From assembly GCA_001414485.1 (NCBI GenBank), contig LLEY01000245.1:1-64000 (forward strand): a DNA stretch of 64,000 bases, written 5' to 3'. A program made the translations under genes and the position numbers. The first letter of the stretch is position 1; every line of letters starts with the position of its first letter. This DNA comes from Calycina herbarum. Its lineage: Eukaryota; Ascomycota; Leotiomycetes; Helotiales; Pezizellaceae. The notes under the pieces were generated by a model. It had not been told where the DNA came from, searched no databases, and saw only the letters and a list, made by a program, of their open reading frames with translations. Positions 36,707 through 47,078 of this stretch are shown in pieces.

Positions 36707-36899
36707 AAATTGCATTGGTCAAGTAATTGCATGCACTGCTTGGGTTCCGTGTTGTGGTTTGTCTTGCTGCGGAGCTTGTAACAGTGAAAAAAGCAGAAGG
36801 AGTGGTGAGAGCGGGAGTTGAAAGTTGTGCGATACTCAAGACAACATATTGCAGTATAATTATGCTAAACACTGTCAAATTCGATTTGATGTTCGCCAT

Positions 36900-37457
36900 C
36901 TTTTGGAACAATAGAATGGCAGCAATGGATATCTAAACAATCCTCAGGGCATGGCCATGGGATACCTGACGCTTTTTAATCAATTTCTGTCCCCACGAAC
37001 TACAGAAGGAAGCTTTCCGGCTCGATGTGGTAGGGTCGAGCCGTGCCGCCGCAATATCAGCTTGCTACCCACCCTGCAAGAAAAGCAGCATCGACTTCTA
37101 TTTCTATCGCAAATCACATCTCATGTTTTGCCTCATCGATTGTTTTTTACTCCACTTTCAACGTGCTTCCAAGCGATGAATAATATATCGTCTGAAGAAC
37201 TTAAAAAAAAAACATTCCGCAAAGCTTTTAATAGAAGCTCGAAAGTATATGGAACCGATTCAGTGCCGCTTCACAATCGCCTCCACCAAAACGCCCCTCA
37301 ATAAGCCACCCCGCCTAAACAATCCGAATTAGGGCAATGGGGTCGCAATCCAACCCAGCCTCAATTTGAATGCCTGCTTTTTCCTTCATAAAATATCTAT
37401 CGATATCAGCCAACTCACGCCCTCCCTGGATTTTTCGGTTTATCATGCTACCAAAAG
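36900..37457. other. Divergent intergenic region
   Basis: Shared upstream DNA of the disrupted surface-protein gene and the membrane-protein gene at 37458. No specific element was recognised. Confidence 0.4.
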
Positions 37458-38653
37458 ATGAACAACCAGACCACTTTCGTGGACTGCTCGACTTTAGCGC
37501 CCCGTGGAAGTTTTGCTGATTATGTCCAGCAACTAAATTCTACGACTGGTTTTAACGAGACTTTACTCGGGGCTTGTCAGACTGATATCTGTAATGCGCT
37601 TTGGGGAGTAGGGAATGCGGATATTTCTGGGATTGGGGTTTGTCACATTTCCATTGTCGTTAAATGAGAAGTTTAGCTAATTAGTGACAGATAATAGTTG
37701 GATATTTCTTTGAATCAATCCTAGGCCTATTCTTTGCACTCAGCCTCACAACACTTCAATTGCTGTTGCCAAAACACTCGAGGTTCAAGCCTCTTTTGAA
37801 AAAGGGCTGTACCGTATTCTTCGACTCCGCAGTTTTCTTCGCCGTGAGCATCCAAATCGCATGTGTAATCGTACTCGTTCGTCGCGATTTCGGGGTTAGT
37901 GCCAATGGCCTGGGTGGCTTTACAACACAAATCACCTGGGCTATTGCTTTACTAAGCATGCTTCCCTTGCTATCCATTCTCGTCGTTTTAGACACCATCG
38001 AGACCACGAGATCTGGATACAGATTTTCCCTCTTTTTCGGATGTTGGGTACTGTTTTTTTATACATTTATCTCCCAGATGATTGGGGATTTTGCACCGAG
38101 TCAGATGGGCGAGGGAGCCGGTGAGGGGGGAGCGACACTTATCACGAATGAGGAATGGGAAAAATTGAATACTCTTTGTTTGGAGGGTGTGGAAACACTG
38201 AGTACCAAGGAACAAAACATACTATCCTATTTCGGAGCTGCTGGTTCGCTACTCGTCATAATATACGGCCTCATCCGTCTCTTCCTCTACATCGCCCTCG
38301 GCATCCTACCCTCCTCGACCGAAAAAGCACATTCCAAAATCACATCCCTCCTCAAGCGCAGGAATTACGCGACATATCTTACATACACATGGTGCAATGT
38401 CATTTTCCTCCTTACCATCCCACAATTTTGGGCTGTTCTGAGATTGAGGGGTATTCAAAGAAGTTTGGCGGGGAATACGAATAATACTTATGTGGACAAT
38501 CAGTGGACTTTTGGACAAGTACTTGCTGTTATGATTTTTGCTCCTGTGTTTACGGAGATGGGGTTTTTGTTCATGAGAGGGGAGGGGGGGCTAGATGAGG
38601 GCTTAGATGAGGGGCCTCAGGCTAGGGGGAAAGAAAGGGGGGAGACGATTTAA
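37458..38653 (+). CDS. Multispanning fungal membrane protein of unknown function
   Basis: Two exons (37458-37637, 37691-38653) give 380 residues. The N-terminal 50 residues form a short extracellular-type segment with Cys pairs (TFVDCSTL, LLGACQTDICNALWG). About seven hydrophobic spans follow (for example IVGYFFESILGLFFALSLTT, AVFFAVSIQIACVIVLV, ITWAIALLSMLPLLSILVVL, FSLFFGCWVLFFYTFI, LLVIIYGLIRLFLYIALGI). It ends in a Gly/Asp-rich hydrophilic tail. The layout resembles fungal seven-span integral membrane proteins of unknown role. I recognise no transport or receptor signature. Confidence 0.8.
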
Positions 38654-40389
38654 TGATTGTGTTAACTACAGTATTAAATTTATTTCACATTCAGTTCTTG
38701 GAATCGATTCGAAGAATTCAAAATTGATTGGGAAGAGTAAAGTTTGTAGTTTTTTGAGACTGATTCAATGAATCTGTGTCTCATAACCATCCAGTTCGCA
38801 GTAAGCGAAAGCAATACTGAAGACAAATTAGATGCTGTCTAGTTCTCTAAACATGCTCGAAGTACGAAGAGATCATTTTCATTTGAGCGGTTTTGCTTCT
38901 AGTCCTTTCCGACATAGAATAACATAAAAACGTGACTAGAAAAGAGAATAGTCGTTGATTTAATCGAATATATTTATCGGCATGCAACAAAATTCCCAAA
39001 TAGTACAGAAACACGTGAAATCCACATGCAAGCAACTCCAACCGCTACTTGCAAATTGGGACTAGAACACGTGGAAGACGAGGTTCAAAGATACCTTAGT
39101 CCTTATTTTTAAGTAGTAATTTCCTATGTAACCGGGCATAGTGAGAGATAAGTGCTTGGCTTCAGTTTGGTTATCACTTGCTAAATCGAGTTGAATCTAG
39201 TATGGAAAGTATAATACAAGGAACTCCTGACAAAGAATGATACACAATGAAATTAATGAATCATCTAGCTTATTCCTTCGTCGCCCTCTTCTATTTTCCC
39301 ATATTGCAAAGTAGCTCATCAATAATTTACATCTATTATCACATGAAACCCATAGATCTCTCATTTCCTCCTCTACCTTCGAACGTCAACCAAATTATTT
39401 CAAGAAGTAAGAATACCCAATCAACTGCCAATAAGTCTCCACCGTATCTACAAAAAGGTCCCTTGAGGTCCTACTAATAAAGCACCTAGCTGGTCTCGTA
39501 CATCCTATTTTCAGAACTACCTAGCCAGCAGCTGGCGGAGAATATTCCTCTACTGCTTTTATCTTTCCTAGCTAGCTAGTCTTAGCGTAATAGCGGATCA
39601 TACAACCAGATGGGTTAAAACTCCTTTTAGATTGACCTGCATAATTGATACAAGTCGTGATAATTTTTAGTAGTTAATCGACTAAAAATACAAATGAAAA
39701 GCACATTATCTTCTCTTCTAAAGTCCATATTTTATCATTTTTAAAGCAAAGTGCTAGCTTACATACCGAAAATAATCTTGTTCAGAGAACTAATGGTCAT
39801 GTTTCTAGGTTGTTAGTGAAAAATCAATGAAATTGCAGAGCCAATCACAGGATATCTTTTCCGACGTTGACTTGTTCCATGATTGGTCAGAAAACGAGGT
39901 TGATATTCTCACCCTCTTGTTGTCTAACTCTTTGGGAGTAAGCCGCGAGTAATCTGTGGGTAAGCCGCGGAGTGAGCCGCGGAGTGAGCCGCAAGTAAGC
40001 CAAAACTTACGTGGCTTACTCGCAACATATTGGTTTTGGCGTCTTGTGTGAGAGAATTTTATAACGTGGAAGAAAAGACATGAGGTGGCGTTAGTCGCCA
40101 TCGGTTACAATTTTTTAGTGAGTTGTAGGTTAAGTGTTGAAATAAATGTTCCTCCACAAGGTTGTAATGGATCTGTATTAGATGTATCATCTCGGGACCG
40201 CAAACCCATAGCTATCTATAATGTACTGTCTTCCAAACATGAAAATGCGACATGAAATTCCTCAACGCAAGAGCCATTCCCTCCCATTACTAGTAGCAAT
40301 CCAGTCCCCATGCTATGTTAATAGTTCGCAGATTGCAATGCTCAACTTCAGTCGCAACGACGCCTATCAGCAGCGAAAGAAGGGTCGGC
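38654..40389. other. AT-rich intergenic region with GTAAGCC repeats
   Basis: 1.7 kb between convergent genes. It is AT-rich, with the repeat cluster at 39935-40023 described separately and a palindrome TTTTTAGTAGTTAATCGACT near 39664. No gene was recognised. Confidence 0.45.
39935..40023. repeat. Tandem AGTAAGCCGCG-type repeats
   Basis: Units GAGTAAGCCGCGAGTAATCT, GGGTAAGCCGCG, GAGTGAGCCGCG, GAGTGAGCCGCA and AGTAAGCC follow each other at 13-15 bp. An inverted copy (ACTTACGTGGCTTACTCGC) then closes a hairpin. The unit matches the one near 16417 read in reverse (GAGTAAGCTGCTAGTAAGCC) apart from C-to-T type differences, so the two loci share a repeat family. Confidence 0.65.
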
Positions 40390-41157
40390 TTAGTCGGACC
40401 TCTCACGCTTGATCCTCTTGCGCGCGTTTCCAACCTCAACCTTATTTGCCCTTGTACTTTGTCTTGTCCTTCGCCTCGAATCTTCCTTCGCCGGTTTGTC
40501 ATCCTCAATTTCCCCTTCCTCAGAAAGTGCACGACCGAGAGTAATTGCTGGAAGAGATCCAGGATTAGTAATTTCTGCCTGTGATATTTCCTCCCCAAGA
40601 TTCTTGAGTAACCCGGACAATTTATACCCAGTGATTTTCGGCGGTCCGTTCAGTGCTTTCCTCACCTTCGAAACCTCGGTTTCCCCTTCCTTGGAAAGTG
40701 GGTTCTTAAGAGCGATTGTCGGAAGAGACCCAGAATCAGGCACTTGTCGTAATTTCAAATCTTCAAGCTCCGCTTTCAACCTCGCAACCTCGCCTTCTAA
40801 CTTGGTGATCCGTGTCTTATCCGTCGCTGCCGTTTCGAGGGCCTCTTTTTGAACACTGTGTGCTCCCTCAAAAGCGCGTTTCAAACTTTCGAGTTTGCCA
40901 TAGATATCCTGCAAGTAGACGGGGTCAAAAGGTGCTGTTTGAGGTTGTTGATAAGCCATTTTGGGGTCGATGGGGTGGGTATATTGTCCTTGGTATGGCG
41001 CATTATTGGGATTGACGTGCGTGAGGGCTCCCATGTTGTTCACGTATCGTCCCGGAGTGTATTGGTAGGTTGAATGCTGGTACATGTATTGTTGTTGTTG
41101 AACGCCTTGAGGCATCTGAGGATTGAAGTATTGGGCGGTTGGCGGGTTGTAGATCAT
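40390..41157 (-). CDS. Hypothetical protein with Q/Y-rich N-terminus and coiled coil
   Basis: A single open frame from ATG 41157 gives 255 residues. The N-terminal third is rich in Gln, Tyr and Pro (QGVQQQQYMYQHSTYQY), followed by a predicted coiled coil (KLESLKRAFEGAHSVQKE, ITKLEGEVARLKAELEDLKL). Two copies of a short segment follow (SGSLPTIALKNPLSKEGE and PGSLPAITLGRALSEEGE), then a basic tail (RRRTRQSTRANK, ARKRIKRERSD) that could serve nuclear import. The frame is open for another 51 codons upstream without an ATG, so a spliced 5' exon is possible. The family is not recognised. Confidence 0.6.
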   Translation of the reverse strand: MIYNPPTAQYFNPQMPQGVQQQQYMYQHSTYQYTPGRYVNNMGALTHVNPNNAPYQGQYTHPIDPKMAYQQPQTAPFDPVYLQDIYGKLESLKRAFEGAHSVQKEALETAATDKTRITKLEGEVARLKAELEDLKLRQVPDSGSLPTIALKNPLSKEGETEVSKVRKALNGPPKITGYKLSGLLKNLGEEISQAEITNPGSLPAITLGRALSEEGEIEDDKPAKEDSRRRTRQSTRANKVEVGNARKRIKRERSD

Positions 41158-43083
41158 TGGGTAATTGTGTTGGTTCTGTGGCGATAGTGTTAGACTCTCT
41201 GGGGAAATGAGGTAAGAACCATGGAGGGACGAACATTCATGGTGGGCTTCCTGCTTTGGGATACGGGAGGGAGCACCTCGATGGTCTTGTCTCAAGGCTG
41301 AGATGCGCAAAGAGTACAGGTCGCGCTCGATTAGATTAGACGGCGACGACTTTAGAATTGTGTTGAATTGACTCGAAGCTTTCCTACGGGGTCCAGATGT
41401 TGTGTTGTGGTTAAGATTTTAAGGTGAGGTCGGGAAAGAAATTAAAGCTCGTTGTGGTTCACAGAACAGGCAGGCGCGATGCTGTTGCTCCCACCATCGC
41501 CTTACTCCAGCAGCACGAACGAGCACTTGAGCTAATAGCCGCTCATATCACTTGAAAACTTTCTAAGCGAGGGTTTTCCAATTATTTCAATTTACTACAT
41601 CTCGCAATTCAAGTTGCATGAGAGATGTTGCTTTCGGGAAGAACTAAAAGGACTTGGTCCCAATAGCCTATCAAGTCGGTTGGGTCATAGGTGGTCCAAA
41701 AATGAAAGGAAAAAATGAAAGGAAAACGAAGTTCACAGAGCGTTGCCTAAACGCGCTAAGAAAACAACAACATGGAATTTCCCAACGCCATAAAAAATAG
41801 CAAAGGTAAAACTAGCAAAAATTTCCTGGGACAAGGAGTCCCCCAAGGTTAGAAAACCAGACGAACTGAGTTTTACTATTTTTTGGTAATTCCAACGGGT
41901 CCATGGCGTATCAATCGATCCGGGCTCCCAGAGCTGACACTACTCTCCGAGTAGACCTAGATCCAGGTTTGCGAGCACTCCCAGAGTTGACCCCAGTTGT
42001 CGATGCCACCATCGCACTACTGGGCAAGAAACCTGCTAATTGATGGAAGCACTTGTGCTAATTGTGGTTATGAAGATTTGTGGGGGCTAGGTGGTGGTGA
42101 GTGGGTCTGGGTTGTTTTGGTACTTTTCCATTGGACTGAATTACCCGAGGATTTTACTTGTCCCTTACCGCCTCGACCTCCAGCTGGTCTACTGTATGCG
42201 TACAAGGCAGAATGCTCACTTCGGCTTGTTTGTTGATGTGGAAGCACAGGTACTCCGTATATGGAAATGGCTAAAAGTACTTATCAAGAAAACAGCACTT
42301 GAAGTTCACTTTTCGCCTTGAAGTTGTTTGATGAGATAGAGCAGGCGGAGCACAAGCGGCGAACTGACGCTGCTGAGCTGCCAACCCCCAGGAAAATCAG
42401 AAGAGCTTGCAACTTCAAACATTTTAGCACGATTTGAAATCGTAACAATAGAAGGAGAGATTTAGAATCGCGTAGCAAAACTCGCCTGGCAAGATCGAAA
42501 TGCAAAATTATAATCAAGACCCTACTTAACAACATAACTCCATGAACATGGTGTAATCCATGAACATGGTGGTGATTATGGTCTCTGGCACCCAAGGAAG
42601 TACTCGGTGCAAAGAAGCTTCGTTTTTTTCCTCGTAGACTCGTACAATAGATGCGCTCGACGTTCGCAAGCCACCTGTTGCAATGGGCTGTGAGAAATCT
42701 CGATACTCTCAAGGCGGTGTGGTCTGCATGTTTCTGGCAAGATATTTACTTAACACAGTCTACGTAGAACTATTTGGGCACTTTTTGGATGGGGCGTATG
42801 GGGCGAGCAGTTCAAAAATTTGGGAAATTCTTGCGAGTTACCTAATAAAAGTGGTCGTAAAGTTACATGCAGTCTCCGAGTTTATCCACGCTTTCCATGT
42901 TTCCTGTGGAACTTGGGTACTTCTACAATCAAGTATTGGAAGTGAAGTGAAGTTGAAAAGAAGTGAAAAGGGGTTTAGCGAGCGCAAAATAGCGGGGGCT
43001 GGAGATTAGGTAAGCATCTGATTTTATAAATTCCAGAGCTCTTCCTCCCTCCCTCAAAGCAACCAAACAACCCCAACAACAAG
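41158..43083. other. Intergenic region
   Basis: Divergent promoter region of the coiled-coil protein gene and RPAP1. A short direct repeat AAAATGAAAGGA occurs twice near 41698-41722. A 143-codon minus-strand frame at 42284-42712 is low-complexity and not called. Confidence 0.4.
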
Positions 43084-44373
43084 ATGGATTTACGCGGACA
43101 ACGATTTATGGTCGACCTCTCGGACGATGAAGACGAGCGCGCTTCGCCTTCTATATTACCCTCAAATGGTTTCCCGACCCTCCCCTTCATCGGCGATATC
43201 CAAGAACGCGAAGTTGCCCCTCCTTCCGCGCCTAGAATGAAGAGCACACCCACTGGCTTCCCTGAACACAAGAAGAGGACGAAGATATCTGCATTCAAGC
43301 AGCAGAGAGGAGGAGTTGCAGCGCCTACAGAGCCAAAGGTTGAAACGCAGACAGCACAAGTCCCCTTGCGACCAGCGCCTCGCGACCCTCGGAATGATGG
43401 GTTTGATGCCGAGGAGCGACGACGGATCGACGAGGAGAATAAGAAGAAGTTGGATGCGATGTCGACGGAAGAAATTGAGGAGGAAAGACAAGAGCTTCTT
43501 GCTGGGTTGAATCCATCTTTGATCGAACGGTTCCTGAGAAAGGCGAATCTGGATGAAGGTCGTGGGGATACTGGCATAGAGCCCCCTTCTTGGCGCGAAG
43601 AGGACGCGAGGAAAGCCAAACCGGCGTTGGAGGAACCTATAAAACTTGTCACAGCGCCGAAACCAGCAGGAAATCTTGTCGCGGCTGAGAAATCTGTCAG
43701 ATTCGAAGAAGACGAGAAACCCACAGAACCCGCGACTGGTTCTTTGGCAGAGTTTTCGAGCTCAGATCCCGCTATACATTTCCCAAATCCACCAGCAGTT
43801 CAGGATCTCGACCCATCCGATCCTTCGTTCCTCGAAAACTTGCACAATAAATACTTTCCAAATTTGCCCAACGACCCCTCCAAACTAGCTTGGATGGCAC
43901 CTGTACCCACGCATGGCTCTATAGCAGACCAAGAATCTCCATATTATCCGGCTCATGAATCTCTCCCAGCATCGGCTCTCCGTTTCGATTTCCGAGGTGG
44001 TCTATTGCCCCCAAGAATTTCGAGAGCTATGCCCAGCACCAAAGGTCTGCATCATCACGGAGAAGCACCGGAGGCTGCAGGGTACACTGTTCCAGAGTTG
44101 GCTAGACTCGCGAGATCAGCATATCCTGCTCAAAGATGTATTGCATTTCAGACTCTGGGGAGATTATTGTATAGGCTGGGCAGAGGCGAATGGGGAGCTG
44201 AGGATAGCGAGATCAACATGGGACTATGGAGATGTGTAGAAGAGGGCAAAATTCTCGACACACTGGAAGAAGCTGCAAATGCTTCCGGGGGGCATCAGGG
44301 TAGTAAGGTCTATGCTGTAGAAGCTGTTTGGCTCTGGCAAAAAGGTGGCGGAAAACGTTGGAAGGCAGCTTGA
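43084..44373 (+). CDS. RBA50: RNA polymerase II-associated protein 1 (RPAP1/Rba50)
   Basis: An intronless gene encodes 429 residues. The N-terminal RPAP1 region is seen at about 120-160 (IDEENKKKLDAMSTEEIEEE, RQELLAGLNPSLIERFLRKA). The C-terminal RPAP1 domain begins ALRFDFRGGLLPPRISRAMP and runs through GLHHHGEAPEAAGYTVPELA to RCIAFQTLGRLLYRLGRG. In yeast, Rba50 assists assembly and nuclear delivery of RNA polymerase II subunits (notably Rpb3 and its subcomplex). It acts in the cytoplasm with chaperone-type factors. The short start MDLRGQRFMVDLSDDEDE is typical. Confidence 0.92.
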   Translation: MDLRGQRFMVDLSDDEDERASPSILPSNGFPTLPFIGDIQEREVAPPSAPRMKSTPTGFPEHKKRTKISAFKQQRGGVAAPTEPKVETQTAQVPLRPAPRDPRNDGFDAEERRRIDEENKKKLDAMSTEEIEEERQELLAGLNPSLIERFLRKANLDEGRGDTGIEPPSWREEDARKAKPALEEPIKLVTAPKPAGNLVAAEKSVRFEEDEKPTEPATGSLAEFSSSDPAIHFPNPPAVQDLDPSDPSFLENLHNKYFPNLPNDPSKLAWMAPVPTHGSIADQESPYYPAHESLPASALRFDFRGGLLPPRISRAMPSTKGLHHHGEAPEAAGYTVPELARLARSAYPAQRCIAFQTLGRLLYRLGRGEWGAEDSEINMGLWRCVEEGKILDTLEEAANASGGHQGSKVYAVEAVWLWQKGGGKRWKAA

Positions 44374-44593
44374 TTGAAATATGAATCCACTGATACTTTT
44401 ATCAAAAAGGATGAATGTATTTCAATATAGCTCCATCCTGCAACCCTTTTTCTAAGTCTGCAGAATTAGACTATTTTAATTCTATTCAAGTAATGCACAT
44501 TGTACCCAGCTCCCTTTGTGCGTTTATCGATTCTCTCAAGTCTATCAATTCTTCCCCTCCCTTCCCTTGCCCAATTCTCCTAGCCCAATACTT

Positions 44594-45371
44594 TCATAAT
44601 ATATCCCCTTTCAACGGACACTCTGCATTTTCTGGGTGCGAGTGAAATCGGCACTTCAATCCAATCCTCGGGTCCACAGACTTCTTCGTCGCAGCCGGCA
44701 TACTGGTTTCAAGCTTCCTCGTGACCACAATCAAATCAAAAAGCAAGTCATCCACCCCCTTCAACGTCTCGCAAAGTGCATCCGTCGACCAAGGACTATC
44801 CTCTGTCTCATACTTCATAACATAATACAGCGCCGAACTCATATACTTCCTCAACGGACTGCCCACCCTCGTCTCCTTGTACGCCAATATCATGCCCTCC
44901 CGACTCGGCGTCCTCTCATAGTACTTGAGATTCGAAATCAAATTCGTCATCACATAATCCGCGAGTTCGACAAGACAAATCCTCTCCGCGAATCCATAGA
45001 GTTTGATACGATCAACGATAGGGCCAGAGGTCTGTGTGCTCAATCCGACGTCGACGGGACTGAGTCTGCCTCCACCGTAGAGGTATTCGAGGAAGAGGGC
45101 GAAGACGATGGGATCTTCGTCGGGGAGGGAGCCGGAGTTTTCTTCCGCTTCGAGGAATCCGCTTGAGAACATTTTATGGAAATATTCTACTCGGTTACAG
45201 AGGAGGGTTTTGTGGACGCGGAATTGTTGTTTGGTTGGGCCGATGAAGAGATCGACCATTTGGAGGCCGAATGTGCTGGGGGGTGTTAGGAGGTGTGTGA
45301 GGAAGGATTGGGATGACTTACGCGACGAAGCCATGCGGCTTCTCGATGCTTTTCTTTCCCATTTTAGTCAT
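44594..45371 (-). CDS. BTB/POZ domain protein (array member 1)
   Basis: Two exons (45371-45322, 45275-44594) give 243 residues. The start was chosen at 45371 because an in-frame TAA precedes it directly. The GTAAGT donor at 45321 and CAG acceptor join HGFVA to TFGLQMVDLFIGPTKQQF, the usual fungal BTB opening. The BTB core follows (FRVHKTLLCNRVEYFHKMF, FALFLEYLYGGGRL). The C-terminus carries a Cys/His motif (LKCRFHSHPENAECPL). BTB proteins dimerise and can act as Cul3 adaptors. No second functional domain is visible, and the partner is unknown. It is the most diverged of the four same-strand BTB genes. Confidence 0.85.
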
Positions 45372-45779
45372 TTAGTGTATTCGTTATTGATCCAGAAATT
45401 GTTGTTTTGCGCATTGGGCGGAAAGGCGAGGAGAAGCTCTTTGTGATTCCGAAAAAGTGTCGTGGGAAGGAGCGACTTGAGAGCACCTGAAATCATGTCT
45501 TCAAGCCTACGTCAGTAAACAACTAGTCACATAATTTCGGAAAGATTCAAGATTTTTGGCTTTGCAGAAGAGACTTCCATTGATTGTCACTCTAGCTGCT
45601 ACGTCCGTCTTCAATTGCCTGCGGTTTCATCATTCCACCCCAACGGCGAAACCCAGAATAGAGTACATGATGGCCAACCATGATAGTTCCTCCTGCCCAG
45701 ACAGTGTGTCATTTCAGGCTTTCTGAACTGGAGTCTTCCTCCCGTTATTTCTTGGGCTTCTCGCTGGGTATGTAGGTGA
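45372..45779. other. Intergenic region inside the BTB array
   Basis: 408 bp between two same-strand BTB genes. No feature beyond the expected promoter and terminator was seen. Confidence 0.4.
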
Positions 45780-46632
45780 TTACTTTTTCTTTGACTTGCA
45801 CTGCTTGGACCCCTCGGCGTGCAGATGGAATAAACATGGATCCAGATTTAGCGGGTTCTTACTCATGTTGAGAACTTCCTTGTAGTTGCCTCTTGCGTGA
45901 TTCATCATAAACGTAATGAGATCTGCCCGCAGGCTCTCAAGTTGTCCCAGCAATCGGCTAACATCTGCAGCGTACTCAACTTCAGCCTGAGACATGATCT
46001 CGTCGAATTGGCCATTAAACTGGGGAAATCTGCGGTCGGATGGACTATTAACGGTGAGGTTTTTGGCTAAAAAATGTACCATGAGCTTACGAAATGGGCC
46101 CGGCGGAAAGTTAGTGTAGGCGTATTCGATGCTTTCCAAAGATACGTAAGATCCACGATGAGCAGCCATGTACTTCGTCATAGTGAAATCCGCGAGGTCG
46201 AATTTCAAGCCAAAGCCGTACAGTTTCAGTTGCTCCATATCCGAAAGTTCTTTTGTCTTGCATTTTTCTATAACTATCGAGGAGAATTCACCGGTATAGA
46301 GCCAATTGACAAAAAGACCAAAGATAGCGGGTTCTTCTTCCGGGAGCAAGCCGCCTTGTTCTTCCACAGCACTGGTGTAGAAATTGAGTGCCTTTGCGCA
46401 CATGATGTTTTGTGTACTCTGAAGAGTGTGTTGGCTAGCCCGACTTTGATATCAATCATGTCTGTGCCGATCGCGCTGTTAAATGTTAGATTATTGTCCA
46501 AATAGTCATAGCTGAAGCTCACCTTCCGGTTGCCTCCCCAAGGTTAGTTGGCCCGTCCCCTTCATTCTTAATTGCAGCCATGCCCTCATCTTCTCTCTTG
46601 CGCTTCTTCTTATCTGCGGATTTTGGCGGCAT
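45780..46632 (-). pseudogene. BTB/POZ gene with single -1 frameshift (array member 2)
   Basis: Exon 1 (46632-46523) encodes a basic start (MPPKSADKKKRKREDE). Exon 2 begins at 46475 with AIGTDMIDIKVGLANTLFRV. Directly after FRVHKT the frame is lost by one nucleotide. The remainder is fully open in the next frame (MCAKALNFY, LLPEEEPAIFGLFVNWLYTG, YAYTNFPPGPFRKLMVHF). It ends in the C-terminal motif DPCLFHLHAEGSKQC. The summed exons are one base short of whole codons. This is a recent frameshift or a sequencing error. If the break is real, the ATG at 46403 could only make a BTB protein lacking its first strand. Confidence 0.8.
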
Positions 46633-47078
46633 CGTGGGCTGTTGAGTGAGGTGACGCAATGTTTTTTTTTTGGTTGCCTAGTCGTAAGTAGGTACTTCCA
46701 GTGAGTCGACGCGAAACCACCTGACCTGGAGTCAGTATGGGTCTAACTGAATCCAGGGGTCACGTGTTATAATTCCACCCCAAATATTCCAGCAGCGTAA
46801 AGAAATGAGAAAGAAATGAATAAGAAATAAAGAAGAAATGTAGGTGTGTAGGCTGAAATAGTTAGTTTTGTGTGTGAGTAGTAAATTTATTAGTACACGT
46901 GACCCCCACATTCAGTTAGACCCATACTGACTCTCGTAAAACTCTACGGTACATCGCCAACTAAAAAGAAGTCACATAATTTGAGAGAGCAATATTTAGT
47001 AGGTTTAAATTCAGATGATCTTCGGTGGTGTCATTCAGTTCCTGATCCTATGGTACCCCCGTTAGAATCCTCCACTGT
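46633..47078. other. Intergenic region holding a MITE
   Basis: This gap between BTB copies 2 and 3 is largely occupied by the inverted-repeat element at 46729-46933. Confidence 0.5.
46729..46933. mobile_element. 205-bp MITE with ~45-bp terminal inverted repeats
   Basis: The left end starts GAGTCAGTATGGGTCTAACT. The right end read in reverse complement starts with the same 20 bases. The match continues past GGGGTCACGTGT with a few differences, about 45 bp in all. The interior is A-rich and non-coding (GAAATGAATAAGAAATAAAG). Size and arms identify a non-autonomous DNA element. A target duplication was not clear. The arms each contain a CACGTG palindrome. Confidence 0.85.

Larger units (their letters stand above)
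35338..36899 (-). pseudogene. Cell-surface membrane glycoprotein gene split by a hAT element
   Basis: The 5' part (ATG at 36899) encodes a signal peptide (LTVFSIIILQYVVLSIAQ), a Ser/Thr stretch and the start of a Cys-rich domain (ACNYLTNAISIC). It then enters the inserted element and stops at 36633. The 3' part resumes at 35938 in matching frame (SSCLCTLTGS, ASICSRYQLTAAP, FAGICSSL). It continues with a Ser/Thr-rich stalk, then through two introns (35607-35560, 35489-35426) to a transmembrane segment (QIAGVSVGCGCVGVLAGLAI) and a basic cytosolic tail. Leaving out the element and one copy of its target duplication gives 690 nt, exactly 230 codons. The family looks like a fungal Cys-rich, single-pass surface protein of unknown role. 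In this genome the gene is broken. Confidence 0.8.

Noticed and set aside
42284..42712. 143-codon minus-strand open frame
   Set aside because: Leu/His low-complexity frame with no recognisable domain and no clear ATG context; probably chance.
42975..43724. 249-codon minus-strand open frame
   Set aside because: Antisense of the RPAP1 coding sequence, with no family resemblance.
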